Below are positions 32,501 to 42,640 of a stretch of 64,000 nt of DNA, piece after piece. This stretch comes from Hymenopus coronatus. Lineage: Eukaryota; Arthropoda; Insecta; Mantodea; Hymenopodidae. The notes below the pieces were generated by a model. That model was not told where the DNA came from. It ran no database searches and worked only from the letters and a program-made list of their open reading frames with translations. Position 1 is the stretch's first letter. Every line of letters starts with the position of its first letter. The translations under genes were made by a program, and so were the position numbers. Location of the stretch: the NCBI GenBank assembly GCA_030762935.1, contig CM060900.1, positions 372,985,132 to 373,049,131 of the forward strand, written 5' to 3'.

Positions 32501-33143
32501 ATTCTGCATAAACTTACAATGAGTGGTGAACTAGTAAACGACAGAATTTTCAGTAGAAGAACTACTGAAGGTACAGAATTCCTGATTATACTACCTGCAG
32601 GCCACTATAACTTTTACAAATGTTCGCTTTTGAATTTTGAGTACCTGAGCTGCCCATTTGAGTCCAATTTCTACATAAGGACCTACAATGAAACACGGGA
32701 TTGGTATTGCGCACTTAGTGTAATACCAATTGATTATGCCCCGAGCACTCTTCGTTGCTACCCTGCATGGGAACATTTTTCCACAGTAAACAGGAAGTAC
32801 CTAGTTCAACAAAGAACACGCCCTAATGGAGTTAGGGACTTCTGTATTACACTGCCAACAGGCACTTACACAATCATGAACACCACGAATCCCGATGAGG
32901 ACATCAGATTCTACGGGAACGCGCCAATTGAGCCACAAATTTATATATGGTGCCCAAATGAAGGCGACTCTGGCTCTATCATATATCATGCCATGCCTCA
33001 CGGCATTTTGCAAGACTATATTGAGGAAGTCCCTTTGTGGGAATATGTTAAACCAAATCGCCTCTCACGTCATAATGCTAGGATGTTTTGAGATCTTCCT
33101 CAAATTCGGCAAAGGCACCTGGGAGAAGATAAGGAAATCGCAT
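32501..33143 (+). other. Putative exon containing the 190-residue open frame
   Basis: Bounded by a polypyrimidine-AG acceptor (AG at 32,499-32,500) and a strong donor GTGAGT at 33,144-33,149. The frame is open from the acceptor to the ATG at 32,519, so the ATG might be internal. The stop at 33,089-33,091 leaves a 52-base tail before the donor, which would make the last intron lie in the 3-prime UTR. No TATA box, upstream exon or poly-A signal was tied to it. Confidence 0.4.
32519..33091 (+). CDS. Uncharacterised 190-residue protein with two internal repeats
   Basis: Uninterrupted frame starting at an ATG in good context (ACAATGA) and ending TGA. I recognise no family. Two units of about 85-90 residues appear duplicated. 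Unit 1 (about 14-92) has FLIILPAGHY (21-30), FYIR (51-54) and PAWEHFSTVNR (82-92). Unit 2 (about 99-181) has FCITLPTGTY (108-117), IYIW (141-144) and PLWEYVKPNR (172-181). The shared pattern F-x-I-x-LP-x-G-x-Y, then YI, then P-x-WE and NR suggests a small beta-rich domain used twice. No signal peptide, membrane helix or zinc-finger pattern; five Cys (35, 45, 64, 80, 109, with 145 as a sixth) lack obvious spacing. It is the only long frame here without a transposon signature or breaks. It could be a host exon, or a captured viral or transposon gene I do not know. Confidence 0.6.
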   Translation: MSGELVNDRIFSRRTTEGTEFLIILPAGHYNFYKCSLLNFEYLSCPFESNFYIRTYNETRDWYCALSVIPIDYAPSTLRCYPAWEHFSTVNRKYLVQQRTRPNGVRDFCITLPTGTYTIMNTTNPDEDIRFYGNAPIEPQIYIWCPNEGDSGSIIYHAMPHGILQDYIEEVPLWEYVKPNRLSRHNARMF

Positions 33144-33267
33144 GTGAGTTTTTACTTATAATTGTTTTTTTAATGAGTAGAAGTTATTAATAAACTTTCT
33201 TGAAAACCTACACAGAAAAATTAATAATTCTCATTACAATTAAAAAAAAAAACACCCAGACATGTCA

Positions 33268-33315
33268 TAACTCTCTCTCTCTCTCTCTCTATGTCTCTCT
33301 CTCTTTCTCTCTCTA
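33268..33315. repeat. (CT)n microsatellite
   Basis: Interrupted CT run just upstream of the MITE at 33,334; it generates an Arg/Glu-rich frame on minus. Confidence 0.9.
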
Positions 33316-33333
33316 TCTACAAATAGTAGTATA

Positions 33334-34262
33334 CAGAGTGGGAGGTAAATAAGTGCAAATAATCTTATATTGTATAGAACAATACGTATAACACATAAGT
33401 GTACCTCATTTTGTCTGCTTACTAATACCATTGTCATAAATGAAGCACAGCTTTCAGGGTCTATTGTGCTTTGAATGGCTCTGCGTTATATCTCTCTTTT
33501 GTGTTTACATATATCACGCAATGGTAGGTCCAGTGCTAAGCACAACGTCGACCTGCATAAACGTTACTCACAGTGAGGAAATGAATGACCGATTCTGTTG
33601 AAAACCTTCCTTTCCACAATGAATGGCTTCAAATATGCCGAATTAGTAGATAGTCATTTAATTGGCGCCACAATTGCCACCGGTGCTGCAAGGGACGGTA
33701 TCATCGGCGATTCCTAAATCGTCATCGTTCCAAAAGATGAGCGTTTACGGCATAGTATCAAAGGTGAGGCAGTTTTTCTTAATTCCACTTTTAAATGTTG
33801 AGGTTTAATTTTAATTTCTCACCTTTATAGGACCAATGAGAGTGATTTTGTTATTTAAAGAACGGAAGTACAAAATTTGTGTTACTTAATTGTTCAATAA
33901 AATCAAATTTAAATAAAGCATAATAATGTCATTGTGTTCAATATTCTTAAGTTGAACTCTGAATATACAATGTACAACGTAATCAGGTAGTGTTGTATGA
34001 AAACAAAAACAGTACATAGGTTGAAGTTTCTTCCCTATAGCCGGGCAGGTTAAATGGCAGAGGAGGGTCAATGTGCAACATGTTATGTAAACAATCACCG
34101 AACGTCTGAGACAGAGAATAATAGCCATCTCAAATCATCGTTAACTTTTCCTCATGAACATAACTTTAGAATATATAAAAACTACTATAAGTACTTGATC
34201 ATCACATTTTCCTCAAACGCCGTCACAAATAATTGCACTTATTCACCTTCCATCTTGTATGT
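33334..34262. mobile_element. TIR element, long form of the MITE at 51,478-51,905
   Basis: Left end 33,334 (ACAGAGTGGGAGGTAAATAA) and right end 34,262 are inverted repeats of about 30 bases with AAGTGCAA in common, next to TA dinucleotides. The outer 200 bases on the left and 230 on the right match the 428-bp element at 51,478-51,905. The middle (about 33,525-34,035) is absent there. That middle contains a short frame (NGFKYAELVDSHL...GAARDG) faintly like a transposase N-terminus, too short to be sure. Confidence 0.75.
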
Positions 34263-34689
34263 ATTGCCTGTTTTATATGTCAATATTGTGTAAATTAAAT
34301 TGTGTTTTATAATGTAAATATGTCTGTGATATATGTTAAAATCTTACCAACTTTTACTGTACAGTGTCCATGGTTGCAGCATAATGTGTGGATCATTTTC
34401 TGAACATTGGTAACATTAATTGCAAGTCATATTTAGGTGGCCAGTATTTCAGATCACCTCGTAGAGTTACAAGGACAACTAAATTGCATCATAGTATTTT
34501 ATATACGTTTCGAGTGGTAGCTGAGAAGAAATCTGTAGTCAGATCCGAAGATCCATAGTTCTGGTCTCGGCTGAGACACTGAATGATTCAAGTTCCCAAC
34601 TTAGTGCTATGCACGGCTAATGTGAAAGAACTATTACTTTAACATTAGCATGGTTCCTAAAAGCTGCATTTATTTCATTTAAACACACG
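34263..34689. other. Unassigned AT-rich interval
   Basis: Nothing recognisable on either strand apart from low-complexity tracts. Confidence 0.45.
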
Positions 34690-34870
34690 CACACGACCGT
34701 ATATGAGATTTGTGGTGGACAAAGCAGTGCAGGGGCGGGTTTTCTCAGGGTTTTCCGGTTTCCCCGCCATTGCATTCCACCGGTGCTCCATCTTTATTCT
34801 ATGTATCATCAGTGTAATCGCCTGCGGTGTCATATGTAGTAAAAGCGGGCGTTAAACATTATTAAAAAAA
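34690..34870 (+). repeat. tRNA-derived SINE, family C, copy 2 (5-prime truncated)
   Basis: Begins inside the family C body (GTATATGAGATTTGTGGTGG) and keeps GCAGTGCAGGGGCGGGTTTT, CATTCCACCGGTGCTCCATC, AATCGCCTGCGGTGTCATAT and GTAAAAGCGGGCGTTAAACA, ending in an A run at 34,863-34,871. The tRNA-like head is missing. Confidence 0.75.
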
Positions 34871-35036
34871 AAGTCTGAAATTAATAGGAGACTGAGAGCT
34901 CCAATTTGTCAATATTAAATCTGTTGACTTCATGCCCCTATATCCCAGTAATCCTTTAAGATATCATGGGGATTTTTATAGGATATAGATACACATCTTG
35001 TAAGTTGACAGAATTAGAATCAGAGCATAATGTATT

Positions 35037-35837
35037 TTCCTCCCTCTATCAAGTATCATGTACAATATACATAGTAAGTAGAGAAGGTATGGTATTCCAC
35101 CCAAAATGCGATACTGGATTTCACCAAAAATACATGTTTTGAGGAACCCTGAATCCAAAAAAGCATTTTTAGCAAAAAGGTCCCTGTGTGTGCAACATAG
35201 CTTAAAAACGAAAAGTCCGTTAAATACCAAACCTGGTATTTAAGTTCAGTATCTTTCAAGAATGCGGCAGGAAGAAAAATTTACATGGAAAATGTTTCGA
35301 AAATTTTCTCAAAAATAGCTCCAATGATTTTTATGAAAATACCGTATATTAAAGATATATATATATATATCTTGAATTTCCTGAGAATAGCTTCTGAAGG
35401 CCTCTTCATTTTGGATTACTTTTAAAAACCTGGTAAGAGATAGATTAAGGGTTACTTCTCAAAAATGTAGATCTCGTTAAGCCACGCAACGTATGTCATA
35501 TACATTTTTTGTAGTGTTACACGTTTCCAAAATATTCTTGTTAATGGTTTCAGTTCTTAAACTGCTTAAACTATTCTCAAACAGGAAGCCGTGTTTTGAT
35601 TCTCTTGTGTTACTCCTGGCCTTGCAAAAAAAAAAAAAAAAATTCAGGTTTTAAAGGATCTGACTATCGTTTTAGCCTAGTGTGTTCCTTATTTCCCTTC
35701 CGCCTTACAAGGAAACAGTAATAGACAATTTCTGAAAGCGTTTGTCTCAACTACTTAATGTTGGTAGATAAAAGAATAATCTTTTGTAGGAATAGTTTTT
35801 TTGGAGAGCCATGTGAATGGAACACATCAGATTTTTC
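35037..35837 (-). repeat. Rep-A copy 10
   Basis: Reverse copy from the terminal hairpin (CATGTACAATATACATAGTA, 35,058) to CATGTGAATGGAACACATCAGA. The CA site is only GTGTGTGCAAC. A segment of about 35 bases (the CCCAACTACCC part) is deleted near 35,275. Confidence 0.85.
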
Positions 35838-36374
35838 ATTAATGAAGATATAACTTTTTTCTTAACGATTGCAAGTTTTGGGAAGCTTATCATAAAAAAA
35901 TTTAAAAACACCTATAACCAATCATCTTATAATACCAGATTAGTTTAAGAAAAGCATCAAGGTGTTTTAATTATTCCAACGCTTCATTTAGCTATCTTGA
36001 TAGTTACTGAGAAGATTGATTATTTATATTAGAATGCGTTAATTAGACAAAATTATATTTAAAGTAAAACCTTAGAAGCAAAGATACCACATGGCTTGTA
36101 ATAGCGGAAACTACTGTACACATCATGGATACCAATATATTGAATGAAATCTCCTCTAAAGGATGAGCTAAAAGTTTCCTCTTTACTGCAAAGGACATAG
36201 AACCTATGAACTTTTCTCTGAGGCAGTGCAGAAGCACAGAGTGTAAAATCACAGATGCAGACTCATTTTTAAAATGTACATACCTCATTCAGAAGACAAG
36301 TAATGTGCCTAAAGGTATCATTTATATATATGAATTTACTGAGAAAATTCAAAGTTACAAACCTGCACCAAAAT
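35838..36374. other. Unassigned interval
   Basis: A minus-strand frame at 36,288-36,043 (81 residues, ALHPLEEISFN-like middle and hydrophobic C-terminus) resembles nothing I can name. No repeat family recognised. Confidence 0.4.
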
Positions 36375-37162
36375 TAAAAATCTGATCTGCTCCATCCACT
36401 TGACTTTTTCTACCTGTTCTGCAAACAAACTATTCTTACAAAAGATTATTCATTTATCTATATCATGCTAATCGAGGTAATCACTAGCAGAATTTGTGCT
36501 ATTTCTTGCTTCCGTGTAAGTAGAAGCGGAATACACTAGGTTAAACCTATAGTCAGATCTTTTAAAACGTATGCGCTATATGAACAAAATTGAAAATCGA
36601 TTCTCATTGCATGTCTAGAAGTAAAACGAAAAAGTTATGAATCAAAAGATGACTTCCCGTTTGAGAAAAGTTTAAGTTGTTTGAAATTTAAACCAATAAC
36701 AAGGAATATTCCGGAAACGGTTACCTCTACGAAAAACAGGTATATGACGTAAATTGGGTGCTTTAACCAGATCTGTATTTTTTGTGTAGTAGGTACGTTT
36801 TGTTTATCTCCTACGGTTTATCAGTGCAGCAAAAATTCAGGGTGAGGAGCACTTCTGGGCTATTCGTAGAAAATTCAAGATATCTCTACATATAGTTTGT
36901 CATGAAACTATTTTAAACATATGGTATTTTGATAAAAATCGTTAGAGCCATTTTTAGAAAACCAAAATGGTCAAAAAATGTTCCATGTAAGGTGCAGTTG
37001 GGATGGTGGGATTAAATTCTTGTGGCATATCCTTGGAAGATACCGAGCTTGTATGCCAAGTTTGGTATTTAACCAACTTTTGGTTTTTATTTATGCTGTT
37101 CTTACACACACACACACCACACGCGCGCGCGCTCATACACAGAGGCCTTTTTTCCAAGATGA
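36375..37162 (+). repeat. Rep-A copy 11 (3-prime truncated)
   Basis: Forward copy from AATCTGATCTGCTCCATCCA to GGCCTTTTTTCCAAGATGAT, losing the last about 120 bases. The CA site has become an array with a GC block (CACACACACACCACACGCGC, 37,104-37,130). Confidence 0.85.
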
Positions 37163-37239
37163 TTTATTATTATTGTTATTACTAAACAATTAAAAGTGAA
37201 GCTAAATGGGCATTTAACAGTAGAAAGCTATTTGTGGAA

Positions 37240-37660
37240 ATCTAAAGTAGCCATGCGGTAGGCAGAATGCTGATGCAGTTATCACATATGACCCCAATAC
37301 TGCACTCTGCCTATAATGATGTCCTGCGCATATGGAGGCATCGGATGGAGCAGCCATGCAGAAACCTGTGTGCTGACCACATGCCAACTCCCTTACTACT
37401 CCCTGTGACGATGTCCTGTTAGGATAAAAGTAGCAGTTGCAGTATTCATGTGGTAAGCATACCAACTCTATTACTACACTGTACCAATAGGTTCACGGTA
37501 TTCTATACGGACGAAGGCCGAGGATACAAAATCCACGGTTAGGTGTGTGTTGATCACATACGAACACCATTACCGTATTCTGACCATGATATCCGGTGCA
37601 GGCAGCGTTTGCAACACTTTTATAAGTTGTATTGCTGACAGCGTACGAACTCCATTTGTT
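37240..37660. repeat. Diverged minisatellite, about five units of 80-100 bases
   Basis: A motif of the form (T)CACATACGAACxCCATTACTGxxxTCTGACxATGATxTCCTG recurs, starting near 37,275, 37,371, 37,451, 37,551 and 37,634. Units are much diverged (roughly 60-70 per cent by eye). The minus-strand frame at 37,465-37,214 is an accidental reading of this repeat. Confidence 0.6.
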
Positions 37661-37835
37661 CCTGTTTCTATTTTCCCTACTTTTGTCCTTTCGTATTAGT
37701 TTTCCTTTGTTTGCAGATATACACACATTTACAAGAACAAAAACACCCATGCCCAAGACGGGACTCGAACCGGCGATCCCCTGCGCCACGAAGCACCAAA
37801 GCGAGTGCTGCGGGCATGGGGAGCGACAACTCGTA
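37640..37835 (-). repeat. tRNA-derived SINE, family B, copy 3
   Basis: On minus: CGCTTTGGTGCTTCGTGGCG, B-box GGTTCGAGTCCCG (about 37,760), CTTGGGCATGGGTGTTTTTG, then the GTAAATGTGTGTATATCTGC body and an A-rich end toward 37,650. It is the best preserved of the three family B copies. Confidence 0.75.
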
Positions 37836-38349
37836 CACTTTACCAATATTTATTGTGGTTACCTCCGTGCTAAGGATTTTAAATATCAACGTTGGAAAGT
37901 TCAGAAATATTCTGAATTACTGTAAATAATGTATAGGCATTATGTGCTTGCAGATCCACCCCACACACAGAAACTCACATAATTTGAAGATCGTAACAGC
38001 AACCACTTCTTCAAAACGTATTTTAATTTAATGGAATCTAGGTTTGTATGATGTAAACTGCTTCAAATTAAGAACATTAAAAAGAGTTCATGAATCTAAC
38101 ATAGAGTAAACAGCTTTGTACGATTTGTTTTCTCTATGGAACTGGGAAGTTTGTTTGTCTGCCCCTCCTCTTAGTACGCATATAAGAGGGAAACTGTCAC
38201 ATGGTAAAAAGGAGCACAAAGAGGAAGCTGGGAATTAGAGGAGGGAAGGACCAAAGAGGGAAACTGAAGATTTGCGAATAGATTAATTTAGCGTATATAT
38301 AGAGGAGCATAGAGGAGAGAGAAAGGGTGGGGGCTTAGTGCAGTGCTTG
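37836..38349. other. Unassigned interval
   Basis: Mixed AT-rich sequence followed by a purine-rich (GGGA/GAGG) stretch at about 38,180-38,340. No gene or known repeat recognised. Confidence 0.45.
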
Positions 38350-38980
38350 AAAAAATCTGACATGTTCCATTCACATGCAAACAAACTATTCTTAGGAAAG
38401 GTTATTCTTTTATTTACATCATGCTAATTAAGATAAACATTTCCAGAAACATCCTTAATACTTGATCTCTTATAGGTAGAAGGGAAATAAGGGAATACAC
38501 TAGGCTGAAGCGAAAGACAAATCTTTAAAAGCTGTCGCTATATGATTATGTAGTAATTGCACGAGTGGTGTTTCATCTTACTGATAATCACGTGAGACCG
38601 CAGGGCTCGCGAAATTATGCCAATAAGAGAAAACCACGAGTGCAATTCCAAAAGACTGTCGTTCAGAATTAAGAGGACTTCAGGACTTAAATTTGTCATG
38701 TGAATACCATTAACATATGGTATTTTAAATAAAATAAAGCCATTTTTGAGAAAATAAAAATTTACTACAATTTCGCTATGTAAAGCTTAGTTTGGGGTGG
38801 GGGAATTTTCTTGAAAATCCTCATTTTGCATCCTTAGGAAATACTAAACATGAATACCAAGTTTGGTATTTAACGGACTTTTCGTCTTTAAGTTAACCCA
38901 CAGACAAAGATATATACATATTCGGGAACCTTTTTCTAAAAATGCTTTTTATGGATTCAGGGGATCTTAAAACATATATG
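38350..38980 (+). repeat. Rep-A copy 12 (internally replaced, 3-prime truncated)
   Basis: Forward copy with the left edge GACATGTTCCATTCACATG but without the ACTTTCTCTACCTGTTCT block. The segment 38,540-38,680 is replaced by unrelated GC-richer sequence (GTGAGACCGCAGGGCTCGCG). The central palindrome is at about 38,857-38,877. Ends at GGGGATCTTAAAACATATATG, where a mariner relic begins. Confidence 0.8.
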
Positions 38981-39265
38981 CCCTCTTCAAAGAAAGCTGC
39001 TGACAGTGAAGACAGCCAGTGCTGAACACCGTGTTTTGAGGAAACTCATAAAATATTCTTATTGCGAACGGTCTGCTCTCACGAATTCCCTCATTCACTT
39101 GTTCAACCAAACCATTAGTTGACAACACAAAATTCTCCACTCCGTGCTTTTTCATGAACACTGGATTGTTCATCATTGAATTGCCTAATCCACGCTCTCA
39201 CCGTTCCATCTGTCATTAAATTTTCACCGTAACTCTCTACATGTTCATTCATTTCAGCTGGCTTA
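38970..39265 (-). pseudogene. mariner transposase N-terminal fragment
   Basis: On minus, from about 39,240: NLMTDGTVRAWIRQFNDEQSS is followed by SVHEKARSGE and, in a second frame, LVEQVNEGIRESRPFAIRIF and YEFPQNTVFSTG. This matches the paired helix-turn-helix region of mariner transposases, with the DGTVRxWxRxFN and RSG...LVxxVxExIRExRRFxIxxL pattern. Only about 95 residues survive, with a frameshift; the catalytic domain is missing. Confidence 0.7.
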
Positions 39266-39284
39266 ACATTCCTTGCGTTCAAAA

Positions 39285-39800
39285 TCTATTACGCAACACA
39301 CTTCACAGTCGGAGGAACCTCTGTGGCCGATCTCTCTGACACATGTTTTTTTTTTTTTTTTGTTTTTTTTTTTTTCCGGGATCACTAGACGAATGCTGCG
39401 GAGGTGTCTTCATTCCCCCGAACTTCCTATTTATTTTATCTCCATTTCATCCAACCGATCTCTTCCAGGGTTGTGAGTGTCGGCGAAGACTCCGGTAGTG
39501 GTGCCTTTCCGTGGTGATGAATGCGCTTTGGAAATACAGCTGGAATTGGAGTCGTCTGTAGAACCAAAGGGGTTCGGTCAGACCCGAGGCGCAGGCTCCT
39601 AGCGCTCCCCTCTTTGAGATGAAGAACTACTTAGACTATATTAATGACCCTCCACGGTGGCTCTTTCCCCGCGGTCCGGTTAAGGTCGCCCGTCGATAAT
39701 ATTCTCGTATCATCTTATCCTCCTGTTGTCTGACGCACAATAAGCCCATAATGGCTATAGTATGAAACCCCCTCGGGAATCACGAACACACACACACGCG
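39285..39800 (+). repeat. SINE family E, copy 2 (long)
   Basis: A GC-richer element with CTGTGGCCGATCTCTCTGAC, then CACTAGACGAATGCTGCGGA, a TCTCCATTTCATCCAACCGA block, GTGAGTGTCGGCGAAGACTC, and GAGATGAAGAACTACTTAGA through to GTCTGACGCACAATAAGCCC. The same blocks occur inverted at 63,400-62,885. It contains T-rich runs at 39,344-39,375. Confidence 0.7.
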
Positions 39801-39899
39801 CGCGCGCACTAGTATTCAGTACAGACCCCTTAAAGATATCCCTCTAGGTAGTCTACTTTAAATCTTCAAGTCCTTTATTTAACTAAGACAAAACTGTAG

Positions 39900-40930
39900 T
39901 TATTTACATTCTTTGTTTCAGGAACGCCGACATACAGAACCAGAGGTGTTGGAGATCTCCCTCATCTAGTAGTTCATGTTTAGATGACTCAACAACACTC
40001 TCCGTTTCTATATTTTTCTAGGACTGTCGCCTTGAGTGTGCCCAAAATTTTCTTGGCAACATAACGACCTTTGATTAGTAGTTTCATCGTGCGACGAAAA
40101 CACTGGCCTATCTGAAACCTCACTCCTGATTCTTGACAGTGTGCCTTTATAACGGGCGGAGTCATCTGAGTCACTATACCGTGTCAGAAAATCTCGTAAC
40201 TTGAATTTTTAATTTTCTTTTTGCAATGGAATGTTCACACTATCACTTCAGAGAGTACGTTGAAAAATGCTGACCATTTTCAGGATGGAGGTTAGAATTT
40301 TCCTAAAAGTACTCGAGGACAAGTTTTATTTTTCGCATTCATTACATCTTTGATATATTTTGACGCCCTATGCGCTGCTGCATAACAAACCTCTTTTCCA
40401 CACTTACTTTGACATTGCAAAATTTACAAAATAAAACTCTTCCGTTTGTTGTAAATATATCTTTACCGACTTCATTTACCAGTTTATGTAAAAACGTTAT
40501 GTCTTTAACGTTCTTTAACCTGGTTGGTTATCTCGGACGATGAATGAAATTGGTGAAATGATGCTCAAATGATCTTGGGGTCCATGGAGCTTAAAGTTAC
40601 TCGACATTCGTCTTCTCAGGATAAGGGAAAACCCAGAAAAAAAACCTTATCCGGGTAACTCACCTTAAGCGAGATTCGAACTCACGATCTTTGGAATGTG
40701 AGGCAGACACGCTACCACCACACTACCCTGGCGGGCACACGCACATTTTGTTGCTCTCACTTTCGGCACTTTACTGCCTTAAACTACTCTATTAGGAAGA
40801 TGTTTCTGTACTGAAGCTATCTTTCTCCATTCCAAGGAGTAGCTGACGGCACGTGACTGATGACTCCACTGTTCATTTGAATTCCAATAATTTTCACAAA
40901 GGATTTTATGTGTGTCAAGGTCAATGAATG
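39900..40930 (-). pseudogene. hAT-type transposase remnant with SINE insertion
   Basis: On minus: LFCKFCNVKVSVEKRFVMQQ (about 40,430) is a BED-like/CGBP1-like finger. Further on, at 40,174-39,989, LLIKGRYVAKKILGTLKATV resembles the D-x-x-GRYVAN...GTL part of insect hAT proteins. The family A SINE at 40,500-40,736 lies within or beside it. Frame breaks are frequent and no terminal repeats were found, so the limits are approximate. Confidence 0.5.
40500..40736 (-). repeat. tRNA-derived SINE, family A, copy 3
   Basis: Near-identical to 28,705-28,935: TCTTTAACCTGGTTGG, GGTCCATGGAGCTTAAAGTT, AACTCACCTTAAGCGAGATT (minus-strand B-box), and CACCACACTACCCTGGCGGG at its head. Confidence 0.78.
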
Positions 40931-40960
40931 TTTGTCTTTAACAGCTGGGAGTTCTTCTAA

Positions 40961-40988
40961 AGCACACACACACACACACACACACACA
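40961..40988. repeat. (CA)n microsatellite
   Basis: Pure CA run, followed 20 bases later by a long A run (41,007-41,021). Confidence 0.95.
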
Positions 40989-41139
40989 ATATGATCAAAA
41001 TATTAAAAAAAAAAAAAAAATAGATAGTAAAAAGTCTTTTAATGTATAAAGTTGGCAATCCTCCAACGTGTAAAAAAACATGTCCCTATTAAGAAAATAA
41101 AGGGAAAAAAACGAAACCCACAGCAAAGAAATGCTGTCA

Positions 41140-41750
41140 TCGTTCTTCCATGTTGTTTCTTCTAAAGGCTCATGTTTTACTTTGAAAGTTACAGTAATAT
41201 TTTACCTTTTTACTTATATATGTATGTATTTGTTTATACCAGGACTGAGCTGGATTCATCAAGCCTTATATTTCAAAAAGCTTATGTTTCACTTGAAAAG
41301 TTTTGTTGTTAGTTTTATCAGATTACCTATGTGTATTTTTGTTTGTTCCAGGGCTGGGCTGGATTCGTCAAAGCATATCTTTCATGTTTCACTTATCCGC
41401 TTTTCTATGCATGCCTGAATTTGCTTGTGCCTGGACAGAACCTGGATTCATCAAGGCATACCTTTCAAAATCATCAATGGCTCAACTGTAAAGTGTAAGT
41501 GTTAGTTTTATCATTACTTAATAGTGTATTTGTTTACACCAGGACTGAGCTGGATGCATTAAGCCTTATTTTTCAAACATAATATTGCACTTGTAAAGTG
41601 TTGCTGTTAATTCTATCACATTTATATGTGCATTTGTTTGCACCAGGACTTGGCTGGATGAAATTCCCCTTACCTTTCATAAAGATATTGTTTCAATTTT
41701 AAGTTACAGTGTTAACTTTATCAATTTAATTGTATTAGAATGTAAGATTC
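41140..41750 (+). repeat. Diverged tandem repeat, about five units of 100-115 bases
   Basis: Each unit carries TTTGTTTxxxCCAGGACTGAGCTGGATTCATCAAGCCTTA followed by TTTCA, a CACTTGxAAAG block and GTTAGTTTTATCA. Unit starts are near 41,229, 41,341, 41,425, 41,530 and 41,634, with a partial unit from about 41,165. The plus-strand frames at 41,131-41,491 only read through these units. Confidence 0.75.
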
Positions 41751-42165
41751 AAACATGTAACCTAAGTTTTAATTTCTCTAGATTAATTTTTCATTTATTA
41801 AACTTTATTTTATAATGTGAAGTATCGTGACCAAAGTCACATTTTGTAATTTGTATTAATTCTGTAGTGACAAGTCAAAGCATATTTCATGATATGTATT
41901 TCAATAAAACATATATTTCTGACTAGTTGCTATGTATTTAATTTAATATATTCTCCTCTTAAAGTAGTCATCACCTTTGTTTTTAACCATAAATGATAAA
42001 GATTTTTAATTAAAAAAAATGCTTTGTATGCATTTGACATCATGCTGAAATCATGTATATAGGTAAACTTTTTTTCGTATTTTCGGGAATAATATGTTTT
42101 AGCGATAAATGAGAGATAAATGTTCTTTTAATTTTTCATAGAAAAATGTGCATTTATTTCAAGTA
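41751..42165 (+). promoter_or_regulatory. AT-rich 3-prime-UTR-like stretch with poly-A signal
   Basis: Immediately after the tandem repeat comes low-GC sequence with AATAAA at 41,903-41,908. It could be the tail of a transcript from the plus strand through the repeat array; I found no coding exon for it. The stretch from 41,950 to 42,165 is otherwise unassigned. Confidence 0.25.
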
Positions 42166-42169
42166 ACAA

Positions 42170-42640
42170 AAGTGAGCGATTCCCCCGCCTGGTGACCCCA
42201 AGTGCGTTTTATTGCCTCTTGAGGGTTGATAACTGGTGAGGTTTGTAACGGCCTCGGGCGCCTTGACGTTCTGGAAGTTCCTGAGTTCGATCCTAGGTTA
42301 GACGATCTCATGTCGTTTGTTGCTCCGGCTAGATGAAGTTTGACTAGGAATTGAGTTGGTTTTCGAGAAGTGTGTCGGAAGAAATGGATGGGGACTTTCA
42401 GGTAAGGAAAATAATGGCTGGTAGTTTCAATGCCTGCGCAACAAAGCCCTGTTTCTCGCGAGAGCAAATATCTAAATAATATTGTAGGATACCCAGGGTT
42501 CAAGGGTTGCTTATTCTCTCATCCCTGCCGGTAATGCTAGGGAATTGGTCATTCAGACAGATTTTGGCTTACGAAAGGTGTGGTGGTGGTGACCTCCAAG
42601 GAAAGGCGAAGTGGGGAAGGGAGTAACCTTAACCTAAAGG
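42170..42640 (+). repeat. SINE-like element, GC-richer
   Basis: Contains a B-box-like GAGTTCGATCC (about 42,283) preceded by a possible tRNA-like head (GTAACGGCCTCGGGCG), then a body of about 350 bases with moderate GC. No second copy in the window, so this rests on the Pol III-like boxes only. Confidence 0.4.

Noticed and set aside
36043..36288. Minus-strand frame of 81 residues as a gene.
   Set aside because: No motif, no homologous frame elsewhere in the window, no splice or promoter context.
41131..41491. Membrane-like open frames of 95 and 62 residues.
   Set aside because: They read through the 105-base tandem units; residue repeats mirror the DNA repeat and frames change between units.
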